NCBI RefSeq assembly: GCF_026719705.1
Contig: NZ_JAPPRR010000001.1
Span: 845,255 to 909,254 of the forward strand
DNA length: 64,000 nucleotides
Reading direction: 5' to 3'
Source: Pseudokordiimonas caeni
GTDB taxonomy: Bacteria; Pseudomonadota; Alphaproteobacteria; Sphingomonadales; Kordiimonadaceae
The notes under the pieces are model-generated. The model made no database searches. It was not told the origin of the DNA and worked only from the letters and a program-made list of their open reading frames with translations. Shown here one piece after another: positions 43,176-51,964 of the stretch. Position numbers and translations under genes: made by a program. How positions within the stretch are numbered: the stretch's first letter is position 1; every line of letters begins with the position of its first letter.

Positions 43176-44156
43176 CGTGATCTGATCCAGAAACACGCCG
43201 GTAGCCGCCGCGGTTTCATCGGCGCGTTCTTCCATCGGCAGGTGGCCGGTTTCAGGATAGATAATCACACCGCTGCCATCGATCTTCTGGTTCAGGAGCG
43301 AGGCGGTTTCAACCGGGATCAGCCTGTCCTCCTCGCCCCAAAGGATCAGCGTCGGCATCTCCAGCCGTTCCACTGGCAGGCTTTTGTCCATGTTGGCGGC
43401 GTACCAGGCAAAGCGCAGTCCGGTGGCTTCGCGGTTGCCGGGATAACGGGCGAGATCCCAGTAGCGCTCCACCATCTCCTTTGTCACAAATTCAGGGTCG
43501 TAAACGGACTTCAGCAGCCCTTCACGCACCAGCGACTTTGGAGTCAGATTCTGCAGCAACACTTGCGCCCACGGTTTGGCGGCGAGTTCGAAGGCAAGGG
43601 GCCGGTCGGTCTTGCGCGCACCGGGCGGCGCGGCGACACCTGCGCTGTCAACGAGCACAAGGGCACTCACCTTGTCCGGGTGCTGCAGGGCATAGGTGAT
43701 GGCAACAGCCCCGCCCATGCTGTTGCCGGCGATGGCTGCCTTGTTGATGCCGAGCCGCACGAGCAGCGCGTCCACCGCGTCCGCCATGCCGCTGTAGGTA
43801 TAGTCACGAGCAAGCGTCGCGCCGGTCAGGCCGTGTCCGGGCAGATCAAGCGTAATGATGCGGTAGCGGTCCTTCAGGCGGGCGACCCATGGCTCCCACG
43901 TGTGCAGCGAGCTGTTGGAGCCGTGCAGCAGCACAAGGGCGGGGGCCTCATATGATCCCTGATCGCGGTAATGCATGCGGATGCCACCATCAAGCGACAC
44001 GAACTGCGAAGGCGGCGCGCCGTAGCGGGTGGTCATTTCGCCGGGGTCGCTGTTCGGGGCCCATGCCCAGGCAAGGAACCAGGCGACGGCACCGATGATC
44101 CCGATCAGGATCAGGCTGCCCGTGATTTTCAGGAATTTTCCCATACCGCTCCCCAT
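43128..44156 (-). CDS. Membrane-anchored alpha/beta hydrolase
   Basis: 342-residue hydrolase with one N-terminal membrane helix (about residues 12-32) placing the enzyme at the periplasmic or cytoplasmic face. The fold motifs are LVLLHGSNSS (oxyanion loop), nucleophile elbow GNSMGG, acid in WGEEDRLIP and histidine in ETGHLPMEE. Closest by eye to epoxide-hydrolase/C-C-hydrolase-like esterases; substrate unknown. ATG at 44156 or at 44144 (the latter with GGGGAG upstream) may start it. Its C-terminus overlaps rlmD by 48 bases on the opposite strand. Confidence 0.86.
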   Translation of the reverse strand: MGSGMGKFLKITGSLILIGIIGAVAWFLAWAWAPNSDPGEMTTRYGAPPSQFVSLDGGIRMHYRDQGSYEAPALVLLHGSNSSLHTWEPWVARLKDRYRIITLDLPGHGLTGATLARDYTYSGMADAVDALLVRLGINKAAIAGNSMGGAVAITYALQHPDKVSALVLVDSAGVAAPPGARKTDRPLAFELAAKPWAQVLLQNLTPKSLVREGLLKSVYDPEFVTKEMVERYWDLARYPGNREATGLRFAWYAANMDKSLPVERLEMPTLILWGEEDRLIPVETASLLNQKIDGSGVIIYPETGHLPMEERADETAAATGVFLDQITSALAESRHDLDVGRP

Positions 44157-44299
44157 GCCTATCCGCGCCCAAGTCTAGCCCCAAAGAGGCATTTTGGAAA
44201 GACGATGCAACACAAGCCGTTACGCGACCGGTAAACCAATTTGCGGCTGGCACAGGCCATGCGTGCGAGTCATCATGGGGCAGATGACGGGAGGATGCC

Positions 44300-45205
44300 A
44301 TGCCGAAGCCATTCCCGACCCTTGTGGATCGCCGACACCTGCTTGCGGGGCTTGCCGCCTTGCCGGTTGCCTTCGCCGCGTTTCCTGCTGCTCTGGCTGC
44401 CAGTGACAATGCAATTGTTCCCCCCGTGGGGCTTGGCACTTGGATCACCTTCAATGTCGGTAACGATCCGGTCGGGCTGGCGCAGTCAGAAGCCGTGGTC
44501 CGGGCCTTTTTTGAGGCGGGCGGGCGGCTGATTGACTGCTCCCCCATGTATGGCTCGTCTCAGGCGACCATCGGCTACGCCCTGCGCAACATCATGCCAA
44601 GGCCTGACCTGTTTGCGGCCGACAAAGTATGGACCCCCGGCTTTGCTGCCGCCAGAACGCAGCTTGAGGAATCCCGCAAAGCTTGGGGGATCGAGCGCTT
44701 CTCGCTGTTGCAGGTCCATAACCTGACCGACTGGCAGGACCATCTGCCGTGGCTGCGCGACATGAAGGCGGCGGGCGAGCTAGGTTATGTAGGTGTCACC
44801 ACCTCCCACGGGCGCCGGCACGGCGATCTTGAACGTATCCTGAAAACCGAAGCGATCGATTTTGTGCAGCTGACCTACAATGCCGCAACCCGCGATGTGG
44901 AGGCGCGGCTGTTGCCGCTGGCGCGCGAGCGCGGCGTGGCGGTGATCGTCAACCGGCCTTACGAGGGCGGTCGCCTGATCCGCCAGCTGAAGCGCGAACC
45001 CTTGCCCGGATGGGCGGCAGAGGCCGGCCTCACCACATGGGCCGATGTGGCGCTCGGTTTCATCCTGTCGCACCCCGCCGTCACCTGCGCGATCCCAGCA
45101 ACCACGCGGGTGGAACATGTGCGGGAGAATATGGCGGCAGGCGGGTGGACGGCGCTTGACGAGCCCCTCCGGCGCCGGATCGCTGCCTATGTGGACGATC
45201 TTTGA
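44300..45205 (+). CDS. Aldo/keto reductase with Tat-type signal
   Basis: 301-residue aldo/keto reductase preceded by an export signal: twin arginine in DRRHLLAGLAAL then a hydrophobic run ending AALAAS (about residue 35). A (beta/alpha)8 barrel follows with the Asp and Tyr of the catalytic tetrad in LIDCSPMYGSS, Lys in ADKVWTPG and His in LLQVHNL; RPYEGGRL is near the cofactor site. An exported cofactor-dependent reductase fits Tat export in folded form. It overlaps the following membrane protein gene by one base (TGATG). Confidence 0.85.
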   Translation: MPKPFPTLVDRRHLLAGLAALPVAFAAFPAALAASDNAIVPPVGLGTWITFNVGNDPVGLAQSEAVVRAFFEAGGRLIDCSPMYGSSQATIGYALRNIMPRPDLFAADKVWTPGFAAARTQLEESRKAWGIERFSLLQVHNLTDWQDHLPWLRDMKAAGELGYVGVTTSHGRRHGDLERILKTEAIDFVQLTYNAATRDVEARLLPLARERGVAVIVNRPYEGGRLIRQLKREPLPGWAAEAGLTTWADVALGFILSHPAVTCAIPATTRVEHVRENMAAGGWTALDEPLRRRIAAYVDDL

Positions 45206-45837
45206 TGGGAGACTGGCTGAGTTACAGCATTCAGGATTTCCTGATGTATGGGCCGGATACCTATTACCGGCTTTACGGTCTTTACGCGGCGGAGATTTTC
45301 CCCTTCGGGATCGCGGCGATCCTTGCCACGCTTGGGGTCGTTTACCTGCTTTTCCGACCTACCAGTTGGGGCACGCGTGCGATTGCTGTCCTGATGGCGG
45401 CAGGCTGGGGGACGACCGGCATTGGCTTCTTTCACCGCCACTATGCCACCATCAACTGGGCTGGCGACTGGTTCGCGGCGGCATTCGTCGGGCAAGCAGC
45501 CTTGTTCCTGTGGATGGTGATGCGGCCCCCTGTGATGGAACGGAGCCGGGCAGGGGCGCTGACAGTGCTTATAGCACTGGTTGTCGGCATCTACCTGCCG
45601 ATGGCGATGGGGCGACCACTCGATCAGTCCGAAGTGCCGCTGCTGGCGCCAGATCCGACGGTGCTGATGACCTTCGGTATCCTGATGGCTTATGGGCGGC
45701 GCGTCTGGCCGCTTGCGATCATCCCCCTGCTATGGGCGACGGTCGGCGGAGCCTTCCTCTGGGCGCTCGGGTCACCTGTCTGGTGGCTGATGCCCGCCGG
45801 GGGTTTGGCAATGTTGGCTGTTTGGTGGCGGCGCTGA
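45205..45837 (+). CDS. DUF6064-like integral membrane protein
   Basis: 210-residue membrane protein with six or so hydrophobic segments. The start MGDWLSYSIQDFLMYGPDTY resembles the DUF6064 family, which has no known function. No catalytic residues stand out. ATG overlaps the stop of the aldo/keto reductase gene, so the two are probably translated together and may work together at the membrane (inference). Its stop abuts the convergent aroC. Confidence 0.7.
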   Translation: MGDWLSYSIQDFLMYGPDTYYRLYGLYAAEIFPFGIAAILATLGVVYLLFRPTSWGTRAIAVLMAAGWGTTGIGFFHRHYATINWAGDWFAAAFVGQAALFLWMVMRPPVMERSRAGALTVLIALVVGIYLPMAMGRPLDQSEVPLLAPDPTVLMTFGILMAYGRRVWPLAIIPLLWATVGGAFLWALGSPVWWLMPAGGLAMLAVWWRR

Positions 45838-46911
45838 TCAGCCGCACTGGGCGCGGTGCAGCATCATATGGTCGGCGAGCACGACAGCCATCATGGCCTC
45901 GGCCACCGGTACGGCGCGGATGCCCACACACGGATCATGGCGGCCCTTGGTGACGACCTCGACGGCCTCGCCGTGCTCGTTCACCGATTTGCGCGGGGTG
46001 AGGATGGAACTTGTGGGCTTCACAGCGAACCGCACAACAACCGGCTGGCCGGTTGAGATTCCCCCCAGGATGCCCCCCGCCTTGTTCGATAGGAATTCGG
46101 GCTTGCCGTCCGGGCCCGGCCGCATTTCATCGGCATTTTCCTCCCCGGTCAGGCAGGCGGCTTCCATGCCGGCGCCGATTTCAACGGCTTTCACGGCATT
46201 GATGCTCATCATCGCCGTGGCGAGATCGGCGTCGAGTTTACCATAAACCGGGGCGCCCCAGCCGGCGGGCACGCCTTCGGCCACCACTTCGATCACGGCA
46301 CCGATAGAGGAGCCATTTTTTCGGATAGCGTCCAGCTCATCCGCCCACATGCCGGCGGTGACGGCATCGGGACAGAAGAAGGGATTGTTGTTCACTTCCG
46401 CCCAGTCGAACCGGGAACGGTCGATCGCATGACGGCCCATCTGCACCATGGCGGCGCGGATTGTGATGCCACCCCCCAACACTTTGCGGGCCACGGCACC
46501 TGCGGCCACGCGGGCAGCGGTCTCGCGGGCAGACGAACGCCCGCCGCCGCGATAGTCGCGGATGCCGTACTTGGCGATATAGGTATAGTCGGCGTGACCG
46601 GGGCGGAAGGACTGGGCGATATTCCCATAATCCTTGGAGCGCTGGTCGGTGTTTTCGATCATCAGCTGGATGGGCGTGCCGGTCGTCTTGCCCTCGAACA
46701 CGCCAGACATGATCTTCACAAGGTCCGGCTCGCGGCGCTGGGTCGTATATTTCGACTGGCCGGGTTTACGCTTGTCTAGAAAGCCCTGAATGTCACCTTC
46801 AGCAAGGTCCAGAAGCGGGGGCACGCCATCGATCGTGCAGCCGAGTGCCGGCCCGTGGCTTTCGCCCCAGGTGGTGAAACGGAACAGACGACCGAAGGTG
46901 TTGAACGACAT
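45838..46911 (-). CDS. aroC: Chorismate synthase
   Basis: 357-residue FMN-dependent last enzyme of the shikimate pathway, making chorismate from [28 protein letters not shown] is the start (first His of the active site), [29 protein letters not shown] is the signature region (split here by phrase), and [16 protein letters not shown] lies at the end. It is 21 bases downstream of fabI on the minus strand. Confidence 0.97.
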   Translation of the reverse strand: MSFNTFGRLFRFTTWGESHGPALGCTIDGVPPLLDLAEGDIQGFLDKRKPGQSKYTTQRREPDLVKIMSGVFEGKTTGTPIQLMIENTDQRSKDYGNIAQSFRPGHADYTYIAKYGIRDYRGGGRSSARETAARVAAGAVARKVLGGGITIRAAMVQMGRHAIDRSRFDWAEVNNNPFFCPDAVTAGMWADELDAIRKNGSSIGAVIEVVAEGVPAGWGAPVYGKLDADLATAMMSINAVKAVEIGAGMEAACLTGEENADEMRPGPDGKPEFLSNKAGGILGGISTGQPVVVRFAVKPTSSILTPRKSVNEHGEAVEVVTKGRHDPCVGIRAVPVAEAMMAVVLADHMMLHRAQCG

Positions 46912-46932
46912 AAAGCCCCCGTTTGGCTGGTT

Positions 46933-47739
46933 TTACTGGCAGATGATGCGCATGGATTCTTCATCCAGCGGCATGCCGGTGATGTTGAAGCCTGCGTCCA
47001 CATAATGGATTTCGCCGGTTACGCCGCTTGAAAGGCCCGACAGGAGATAAAGCCCCGCGCCTGCCACATCCTCAAGCGTGATGTTGCGCTTCAGCGGTGC
47101 GTTCTTCTCGTTATATTTCAGGAGCATGCGGAAATCGCCAACGCCCGACGCCGCCAGCGTCTTCATGGGGCCGGCCGAGATCGCATTGACGCGGATGTCC
47201 TTCTCGCCAAGGTCCCGCGCCATATAGCGCGTGCAGGCCTCGAGGGCGGCTTTCGCCACGCCCATCACATTGTAATGGGGGACAACCTTTTCGGCGCCGT
47301 AATAAGTCAGTGTCAGCATGCTGCCGCCATCCGTCATCATCTTTTCCAGCCGCTGCGCGACCGAAACGAAACTGAAGGCAGAGATATTCATGGTCATCAG
47401 GAAGTTATCGAGGCTCGTATCCACAAAGCGGCCGCGCAGCTCGCTCTTGTCGGAATAGCCGACGGCATGCAGGAAGAAATCGATCTTGCTCCAGCGCTTT
47501 TCGATCTCGGCAGCCAGATTGTCGATCGAGGCATTGTCGGAGACGTCGCATTCGATGAGGAAATCGGAGCCGACTTCGGCGGCAAGCGGGCGCACGCGCT
47601 TTTCGAGCGCTTCGCCCTGATAGCTGAAGGCGAGCTCGGCGCCTTGCTCGGCGCAGGCCTTGGCGATGCCCCATGCCATCGAGCGGTCATTGGCGACCCC
47701 CATGATGAGGCCGCGTTTGCCTTCGAGGAGTTTGCTCAT
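46933..47739 (-). CDS. fabI: Enoyl-[acyl-carrier-protein] reductase (NADH)
   Basis: 268-residue FabI, an SDR that completes each cycle of fatty-acid elongation. GLIMGVANDRSMAWGIAKA binds NADH and the Y-x6-Y-x6-K active site is YYGAEKVVPHYNVMGVAK. This is the triclosan- and isoniazid-type target. It reads minus with aroC; the candidate promoter is at 47796-47823. Confidence 0.96.
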   Translation of the reverse strand: MSKLLEGKRGLIMGVANDRSMAWGIAKACAEQGAELAFSYQGEALEKRVRPLAAEVGSDFLIECDVSDNASIDNLAAEIEKRWSKIDFFLHAVGYSDKSELRGRFVDTSLDNFLMTMNISAFSFVSVAQRLEKMMTDGGSMLTLTYYGAEKVVPHYNVMGVAKAALEACTRYMARDLGEKDIRVNAISAGPMKTLAASGVGDFRMLLKYNEKNAPLKRNITLEDVAGAGLYLLSGLSSGVTGEIHYVDAGFNITGMPLDEESMRIICQ

Positions 47740-47795
47740 GATGTCTGCCCCTTTATTCTATTCTATCGTGGGTTACTGGACGTTATGGTTGGCGC

Positions 47796-47823
47796 ATCCT
47801 ACACATTCGGACCCGCCGGTCAA
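47796..47823 (-). promoter_or_regulatory. Candidate promoter for fabI-aroC
   Basis: On the minus strand TTGACC (47823-47818), 16 bases, then TAGGAT (47801-47796). It sits 57 bases before the fabI start, after the yihY stop. Confidence 0.45.
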
Positions 47824-48677
47824 TTGGCGGTCTTTTCCCTGGTCAGCCGGTCAAGCGTATAGGCCGCATTGAGCTCCGCCCCGGCGACAAAACCGAGGCT
47901 GACGAGAAAGCAGAATATCTGGGTTACCACCACCCCGGCAAGCGAACCGTAGGTGACATCGTAATTGCCGGCGTAGCGCAGATAAAGCGACAGCCCCTTC
48001 GCCGTGGCAATGAGGATGACGAGGGCGAGCAGCGTGCCCGGCAGCCGGTACGGCCGTTTCAGCCGGCGCGGGGTGAGCGCGAGATAAACGCCGTAAAGTC
48101 CGAACGCCAGCACTGCAGGTCCAAGGAACAGGTTGAGGAAGTTCCATAGCTCGGTCAGGCTGCCGGTCACCACGTCGGGGAAAAAGCTCGTAACCGCCTT
48201 CACGACCGCTGGGCCGATCACGAGGATCGACATGGCAATGAGGATGCTGATGGCGGCAAAGATCACCACGGCAAGGCTTTCCAGCCGGCGGAGCCATGCG
48301 GCTCGGGCATGTTCACGCCCGAAGGCCTTCACGAGTATACCTCGCGCAGTTTCAACCCCTGTCGCGGCCGTCCAGATGGCGAAGACGATGGAGCCCGTGA
48401 GGATTTCAGGTCTGGTGGAATCCACCACCCCCTTGATCGGGCCACTGAGGGCCTCGCCGACCTCATGGGGCAGGGCATCCATCATGAAGGTGATGGCGGC
48501 CACCCCTTGTTCGGTCTGGCCCAGAAAGCCCGAAACGGCCACGAGGAAAATCACGAAAGGGAAAAGTGATAGCATGGCGATGAACGCCATGTTGCCGGCC
48601 GATCCCATTCCATCGTGTTCAAGGAAGCGGGCCGCTGCCTTGCGCCAGATTGCGCCGTGATGCCGCAGCTGCTCCAT
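47820..48677 (-). CDS. YihY/BrkB family inner-membrane protein
   Basis: 285-residue protein with six membrane helices, beginning with FLEHDGMGSAGNMAFIAMLSLFPF, the YihY/virulence factor BrkB pattern; once called ribonuclease BN by mistake. Function unknown. ATG at 48677 lies four bases after the dnaJ-like stop; a frame extending to 48728 overlaps that gene and is not favoured. Part of the dnaJ-yihY-fabI-aroC minus-strand run. Confidence 0.87.
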   Translation of the reverse strand: MEQLRHHGAIWRKAAARFLEHDGMGSAGNMAFIAMLSLFPFVIFLVAVSGFLGQTEQGVAAITFMMDALPHEVGEALSGPIKGVVDSTRPEILTGSIVFAIWTAATGVETARGILVKAFGREHARAAWLRRLESLAVVIFAAISILIAMSILVIGPAVVKAVTSFFPDVVTGSLTELWNFLNLFLGPAVLAFGLYGVYLALTPRRLKRPYRLPGTLLALVILIATAKGLSLYLRYAGNYDVTYGSLAGVVVTQIFCFLVSLGFVAGAELNAAYTLDRLTREKTAN

Positions 48678-48681
48678 CACC

Positions 48682-49653
48682 TCAGCTGAGGCCTGCCTTA
48701 CGGCGCAGGTCAGCCCCGTTGCCACCACGCCACTGGCGGATCAGTTGCTCGAGGATCAGGTCGCGTTCAGTGGGCAGCATGACCTTGAGGATGACATACA
48801 TATTGCCCACTTCATCCCGCCGCTTCACGCCCTTGCCCTTCAGGCGCAGCCGCTTGCCTGAGGAAGAACCTTTCGGGATACGGATGGTGAGGCGCCCTTT
48901 CGGGGTCGGTACCTCGATATCGCCGCCAAGGATCGCTTCATCGAGCGAGATCGGCAGTTCGAGAAGGATGTCGAGCCCGTCGCGGGTGTAATAGGGGTGC
49001 GGCGCCACGCGGATTTCGATCAGCGCGTCGCCCTTCAGCGCCGTCGCCGTGCCCGGGCCACCCTGGCCGACAAGCCGGATCACCTGACCATCCTGAATGC
49101 CCTCCGGAATCTTGATATCGACCGAGCGGCCGTCATTCAGCCGCAGGCGGCGCGTACCGCCCGAAATCGATTCCTCGAAGCCGATCGTCAGTTCGTAATT
49201 GACATCAAGGCCGCGGCGCGGGCCGCCCTTGGGCTTGGCGCCACCGGCGTCGCCAGCGGCACCCTTGCGGCCGCGCCCGCCGGAGAAACGGAAAAATTCG
49301 GAAAAGATGTCCGAGGTGTCTTCGAAATCGAAGCCTTCGCCGCTGCTGCGGCCCTTTCCGCCAAAGCCGAAGCCGCCAGCGCCTTTGCCGCCCGGCTTGG
49401 CGTACCATTCATCATGATAGGCATGGCGTTCGTTGCCCTGATCGTCGATCTCGCCGCGGTCATAACGGCCGCGCTGCGCCTCGTCGCCAAGGATATGGTA
49501 AGCGGCCGAGACTTCCTTGAACTTCTCGGCAATCGCCGCATTGTCCTTGTTGCGGTCGGGATGGTATTTCTTGGCAAGCGAACGGTAAGCCTTCTTGATG
49601 TCATCCGGGCTTGCCTGGCGCTCAACGCCGAGAATTTGATAGAGGTCTCGCAT
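48682..49653 (-). CDS. CbpA-type DnaJ co-chaperone
   Basis: 323-residue J-domain protein. The J domain (residues 1-70) has HPD in KKYHPDRNK; a Gly/Phe-rich linker (about 90-150) and two beta-sandwich client-binding domains (DVNYELTIGFEESISGG onward) follow. There are no CxxCxGxG zinc repeats, so it is a type II (CbpA-like) partner of DnaK rather than DnaJ itself. ATG at 49653 gives MRDLYQILGVE, the canonical start; the longer frame is rejected. It reads divergently from pdxH. Confidence 0.92.
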   Translation of the reverse strand: MRDLYQILGVERQASPDDIKKAYRSLAKKYHPDRNKDNAAIAEKFKEVSAAYHILGDEAQRGRYDRGEIDDQGNERHAYHDEWYAKPGGKGAGGFGFGGKGRSSGEGFDFEDTSDIFSEFFRFSGGRGRKGAAGDAGGAKPKGGPRRGLDVNYELTIGFEESISGGTRRLRLNDGRSVDIKIPEGIQDGQVIRLVGQGGPGTATALKGDALIEIRVAPHPYYTRDGLDILLELPISLDEAILGGDIEVPTPKGRLTIRIPKGSSSGKRLRLKGKGVKRRDEVGNMYVILKVMLPTERDLILEQLIRQWRGGNGADLRRKAGLS

Positions 49654-49763
49654 CACAAGGTGTTGTCCGTCTGATAAACTCGAATACTCTGCTTGCGCCA
49701 ACCCAATATAAGATGCCATGCGTCTGCTGCAACTGACAAAACCATAGAGGGAAGTTCCCCGCC

Positions 49764-50366
49764 ATGACAGCCCAGAATGCCACCTACACCAAACCCTTCG
49801 ATCTTTTTGCGGAATGGATGAAGGAAGCCGAGGCAAACGAGCCCAATGATCCGAACGCCATGGCGCTTGCCACCGTGGACGCGGAAGGACGGCCGGGCCT
49901 GCGTATGGTGCTGCTGAAGGGCTGGGCAGAGGACGGATTCCGGTTCTTCACCAACCTCACCAGCCGCAAAGGGCGCGATCTGGCCGAGAACCAGAATGTG
50001 GCACTTCTGTTTCACTGGAAGTCGCTGCGCCGCCAGATTCGGATTGAAGGCAGCGTTTCACCGGTGACGACCGAAGAGGCCGACGAATATTTCGCCTCAC
50101 GCCCGCGTGGCAGCCGGATCGGGGCCTGGGCATCGAAACAATCGGCGCCCATGGAAGGCCGGTTCGAGTTCGAGGGACGCATCGCAAAATATACGGCCGA
50201 ATATGCAGTGGGTGAAATTCCAAGGCCGGATTTCTGGTCCGGTTATCTGGTGACGCCGAAGCGTTTTGAATTCTGGATGGACCGGCCTTTTCGCCTGCAT
50301 GACCGGCATCAGTATGATTTGGCTGACGACGGCAAAGGTTGGACGGTTACCACTCTTTATCCTTGA
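49764..50366 (+). CDS. pdxH: Pyridoxamine 5'-phosphate oxidase
   Basis: 200-residue FMN enzyme that oxidises PNP/PMP to pyridoxal phosphate. GLRMVLLKGWAEDGFRFFTN, FHWKSLRRQIRIEG (FMN site) and the C-terminal FWMDRPFRLHDRHQY are diagnostic. GGGAAGTTCCCCGCC precedes the ATG. A terminator-like hairpin follows at 50392. Confidence 0.95.
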   Translation: MTAQNATYTKPFDLFAEWMKEAEANEPNDPNAMALATVDAEGRPGLRMVLLKGWAEDGFRFFTNLTSRKGRDLAENQNVALLFHWKSLRRQIRIEGSVSPVTTEEADEYFASRPRGSRIGAWASKQSAPMEGRFEFEGRIAKYTAEYAVGEIPRPDFWSGYLVTPKRFEFWMDRPFRLHDRHQYDLADDGKGWTVTTLYP

Positions 50367-50391
50367 TTGCGGATGAATTACGACTCGCAAT

Positions 50392-50419
50392 CCGAATCGA
50401 AATGAGTGATTCGGTTTTT
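50392..50419 (+). terminator. Rho-independent terminator after pdxH
   Basis: CCGAATC (50392-50398) pairs with GATTCGG (50408-50414) around nine bases, followed by TTTTT. Confidence 0.75.
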
Positions 50420-50443
50420 CGGCCCTTCTTCCCTTTTTCATAC

Positions 50444-50472
50444 TTGGCAGTACAGATTTTGACGCTTAATCT
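50444..50472 (+). promoter_or_regulatory. Candidate promoter for the catabolic island
   Basis: TTGGCA (50444-50449), 17 bases, TAATCT (50467-50472), about 30 bases before the aldehyde dehydrogenase start with its GGGAGGGGAAG site. The -35 has five of six consensus bases. Confidence 0.45.
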
Positions 50473-50502
50473 GGACTTTCAAATCCTGGGAGGGGAAGTG
50501 AG

Positions 50503-51954
50503 ATGGATGGCATGCAGCCTGCCGGTACGCCGGCCGAGACGATCCGCGAAATTCTGAACGCACAGCGCAAGGCCTATCTGGCTGAAGGCGAGGTCACGCT
50601 CGAGGCGCGCCTCGACCGGCTGAAGCGCGCCCGTGCCGTGCTGATGGACAACAAGGATACCTTCATCCGCCTGATTTCCGAGGATTTCGGCAATCGCTCG
50701 GGCGATACGACGCTCTTTGCCGATATCGTAGGCAGCCACGGGGCGCTTTCGGATGCCATCAAACATACCGCCAAATGGATGAAGCCCGAACGTCGCGGCT
50801 TGCCGTTCCCGCTGGGCCTCCTTGGCGCGAAGGCGCAGGTGGTGCCGCAGCCGAAGGGCGTTGTCGGCCTCATCACCCCCTGGAACTTCCCGCTGACGAT
50901 GGTGTTTGTGCCGCTAGCCCAGATGCTGGCGGCCGGCAACCGGGTTGTCATCAAGCCGTCCGAATGGACGCCAAAGACATCCGAATTCCTGAAGGAAGCC
51001 TTTACCAAGGCCTTTGACCGCACCGAAGTGGCTGTGGTGACGGGCGGCGTGGAAACGAGCCAGGCTTTCGCCTCGCAGCGTTGGGACCATCTGATGTTCA
51101 CGGGCGCCCCAGCGGTCGGCAAGCTTATCATGCGCGCGGCGTCCGAGAACCTCGTGCCCGTGACGCTTGAACTCGGCGGCAAGAGCCCGGTTGTGGTTGG
51201 CCGTTCGGCAGACATTGCGGAAACCGCCGAGCGTGTGGCGGTGTTCAAGCATATGAACGCCGGCCAGATCTGCCTCGCGCCCGATTATCTGAATGTGGCG
51301 GAAGAACAGCGTGACGCGTTTGTTGAAAGCTACACCAAGACGGTCGAGGGCATGTATCCGACCATGCTGGCGAACGAGCAATATACCTCGATCATCACAC
51401 CGCGGCACCGCGAACGGCTGGAAGGCTATATCGCCGACGCCCGCGCCAAGGGCGCCGATGTGCGGATCATCAATCCGGCGGACGAGAATTTCGAAGGCCA
51501 GAACCAGACGAACAAGCTGCCGTCTGCCCTCATCCTCAACCCCACCGACGACATGAAGGTGATGCAGGAAGAGATTTTCGGCCCCATTCTGCCGGTGCGC
51601 ACCTACAAAGAGGTGGATGAGGTCATCGACTATGTGAATGACCGCGAACGTCCGCTCGCGCTCTATTACATGGGCAATGACGACGCCGAGCAGAAAAAGG
51701 TCGTCACCCGCACCACCTCCGGCGGGGTGACGGTGAATGACTGCCTGTGGCACGGCGCCCACGAAACGCTGCCTTTCGGCGGTGTGGGCAACAGTGGCAT
51801 CGGTTGCTATCACGGTTATGACGGCTTCAAGGAATTCAGCCATATGAAGCCGGTGCTGAAGCACCCCAAACGTAGCATTGGCCGGCTGATGGGGATTGTG
51901 CCGCCCTATACCGACAAGCTGAAGAAAATGATGGCAATGCAGCTGAAGAAGTAA
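50503..51954 (+). CDS. Coniferyl-aldehyde-dehydrogenase-like aldehyde dehydrogenase
   Basis: 483-residue NAD(P)-dependent ALDH. VVGLITPWNFPLTMVF and KPSEWTP bind cofactor; the base Glu is in LELGGKSP; the nucleophile is the Cys in NAGQICLAPDY; EEIFGPILPV closes the site. The CLAPDY wording is that of the coniferyl-aldehyde dehydrogenase subgroup (with fatty-aldehyde ALDH3-like enzymes). It would turn an aldehyde into the acid for activation by the acyl-CoA synthetase. An alcohol dehydrogenase gene follows after ten bases, so an alcohol-aldehyde-acid sequence is likely. Confidence 0.88.
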   Translation: MDGMQPAGTPAETIREILNAQRKAYLAEGEVTLEARLDRLKRARAVLMDNKDTFIRLISEDFGNRSGDTTLFADIVGSHGALSDAIKHTAKWMKPERRGLPFPLGLLGAKAQVVPQPKGVVGLITPWNFPLTMVFVPLAQMLAAGNRVVIKPSEWTPKTSEFLKEAFTKAFDRTEVAVVTGGVETSQAFASQRWDHLMFTGAPAVGKLIMRAASENLVPVTLELGGKSPVVVGRSADIAETAERVAVFKHMNAGQICLAPDYLNVAEEQRDAFVESYTKTVEGMYPTMLANEQYTSIITPRHRERLEGYIADARAKGADVRIINPADENFEGQNQTNKLPSALILNPTDDMKVMQEEIFGPILPVRTYKEVDEVIDYVNDRERPLALYYMGNDDAEQKKVVTRTTSGGVTVNDCLWHGAHETLPFGGVGNSGIGCYHGYDGFKEFSHMKPVLKHPKRSIGRLMGIVPPYTDKLKKMMAMQLKK

Positions 51955-51964
51955 GGGCAGGCAT

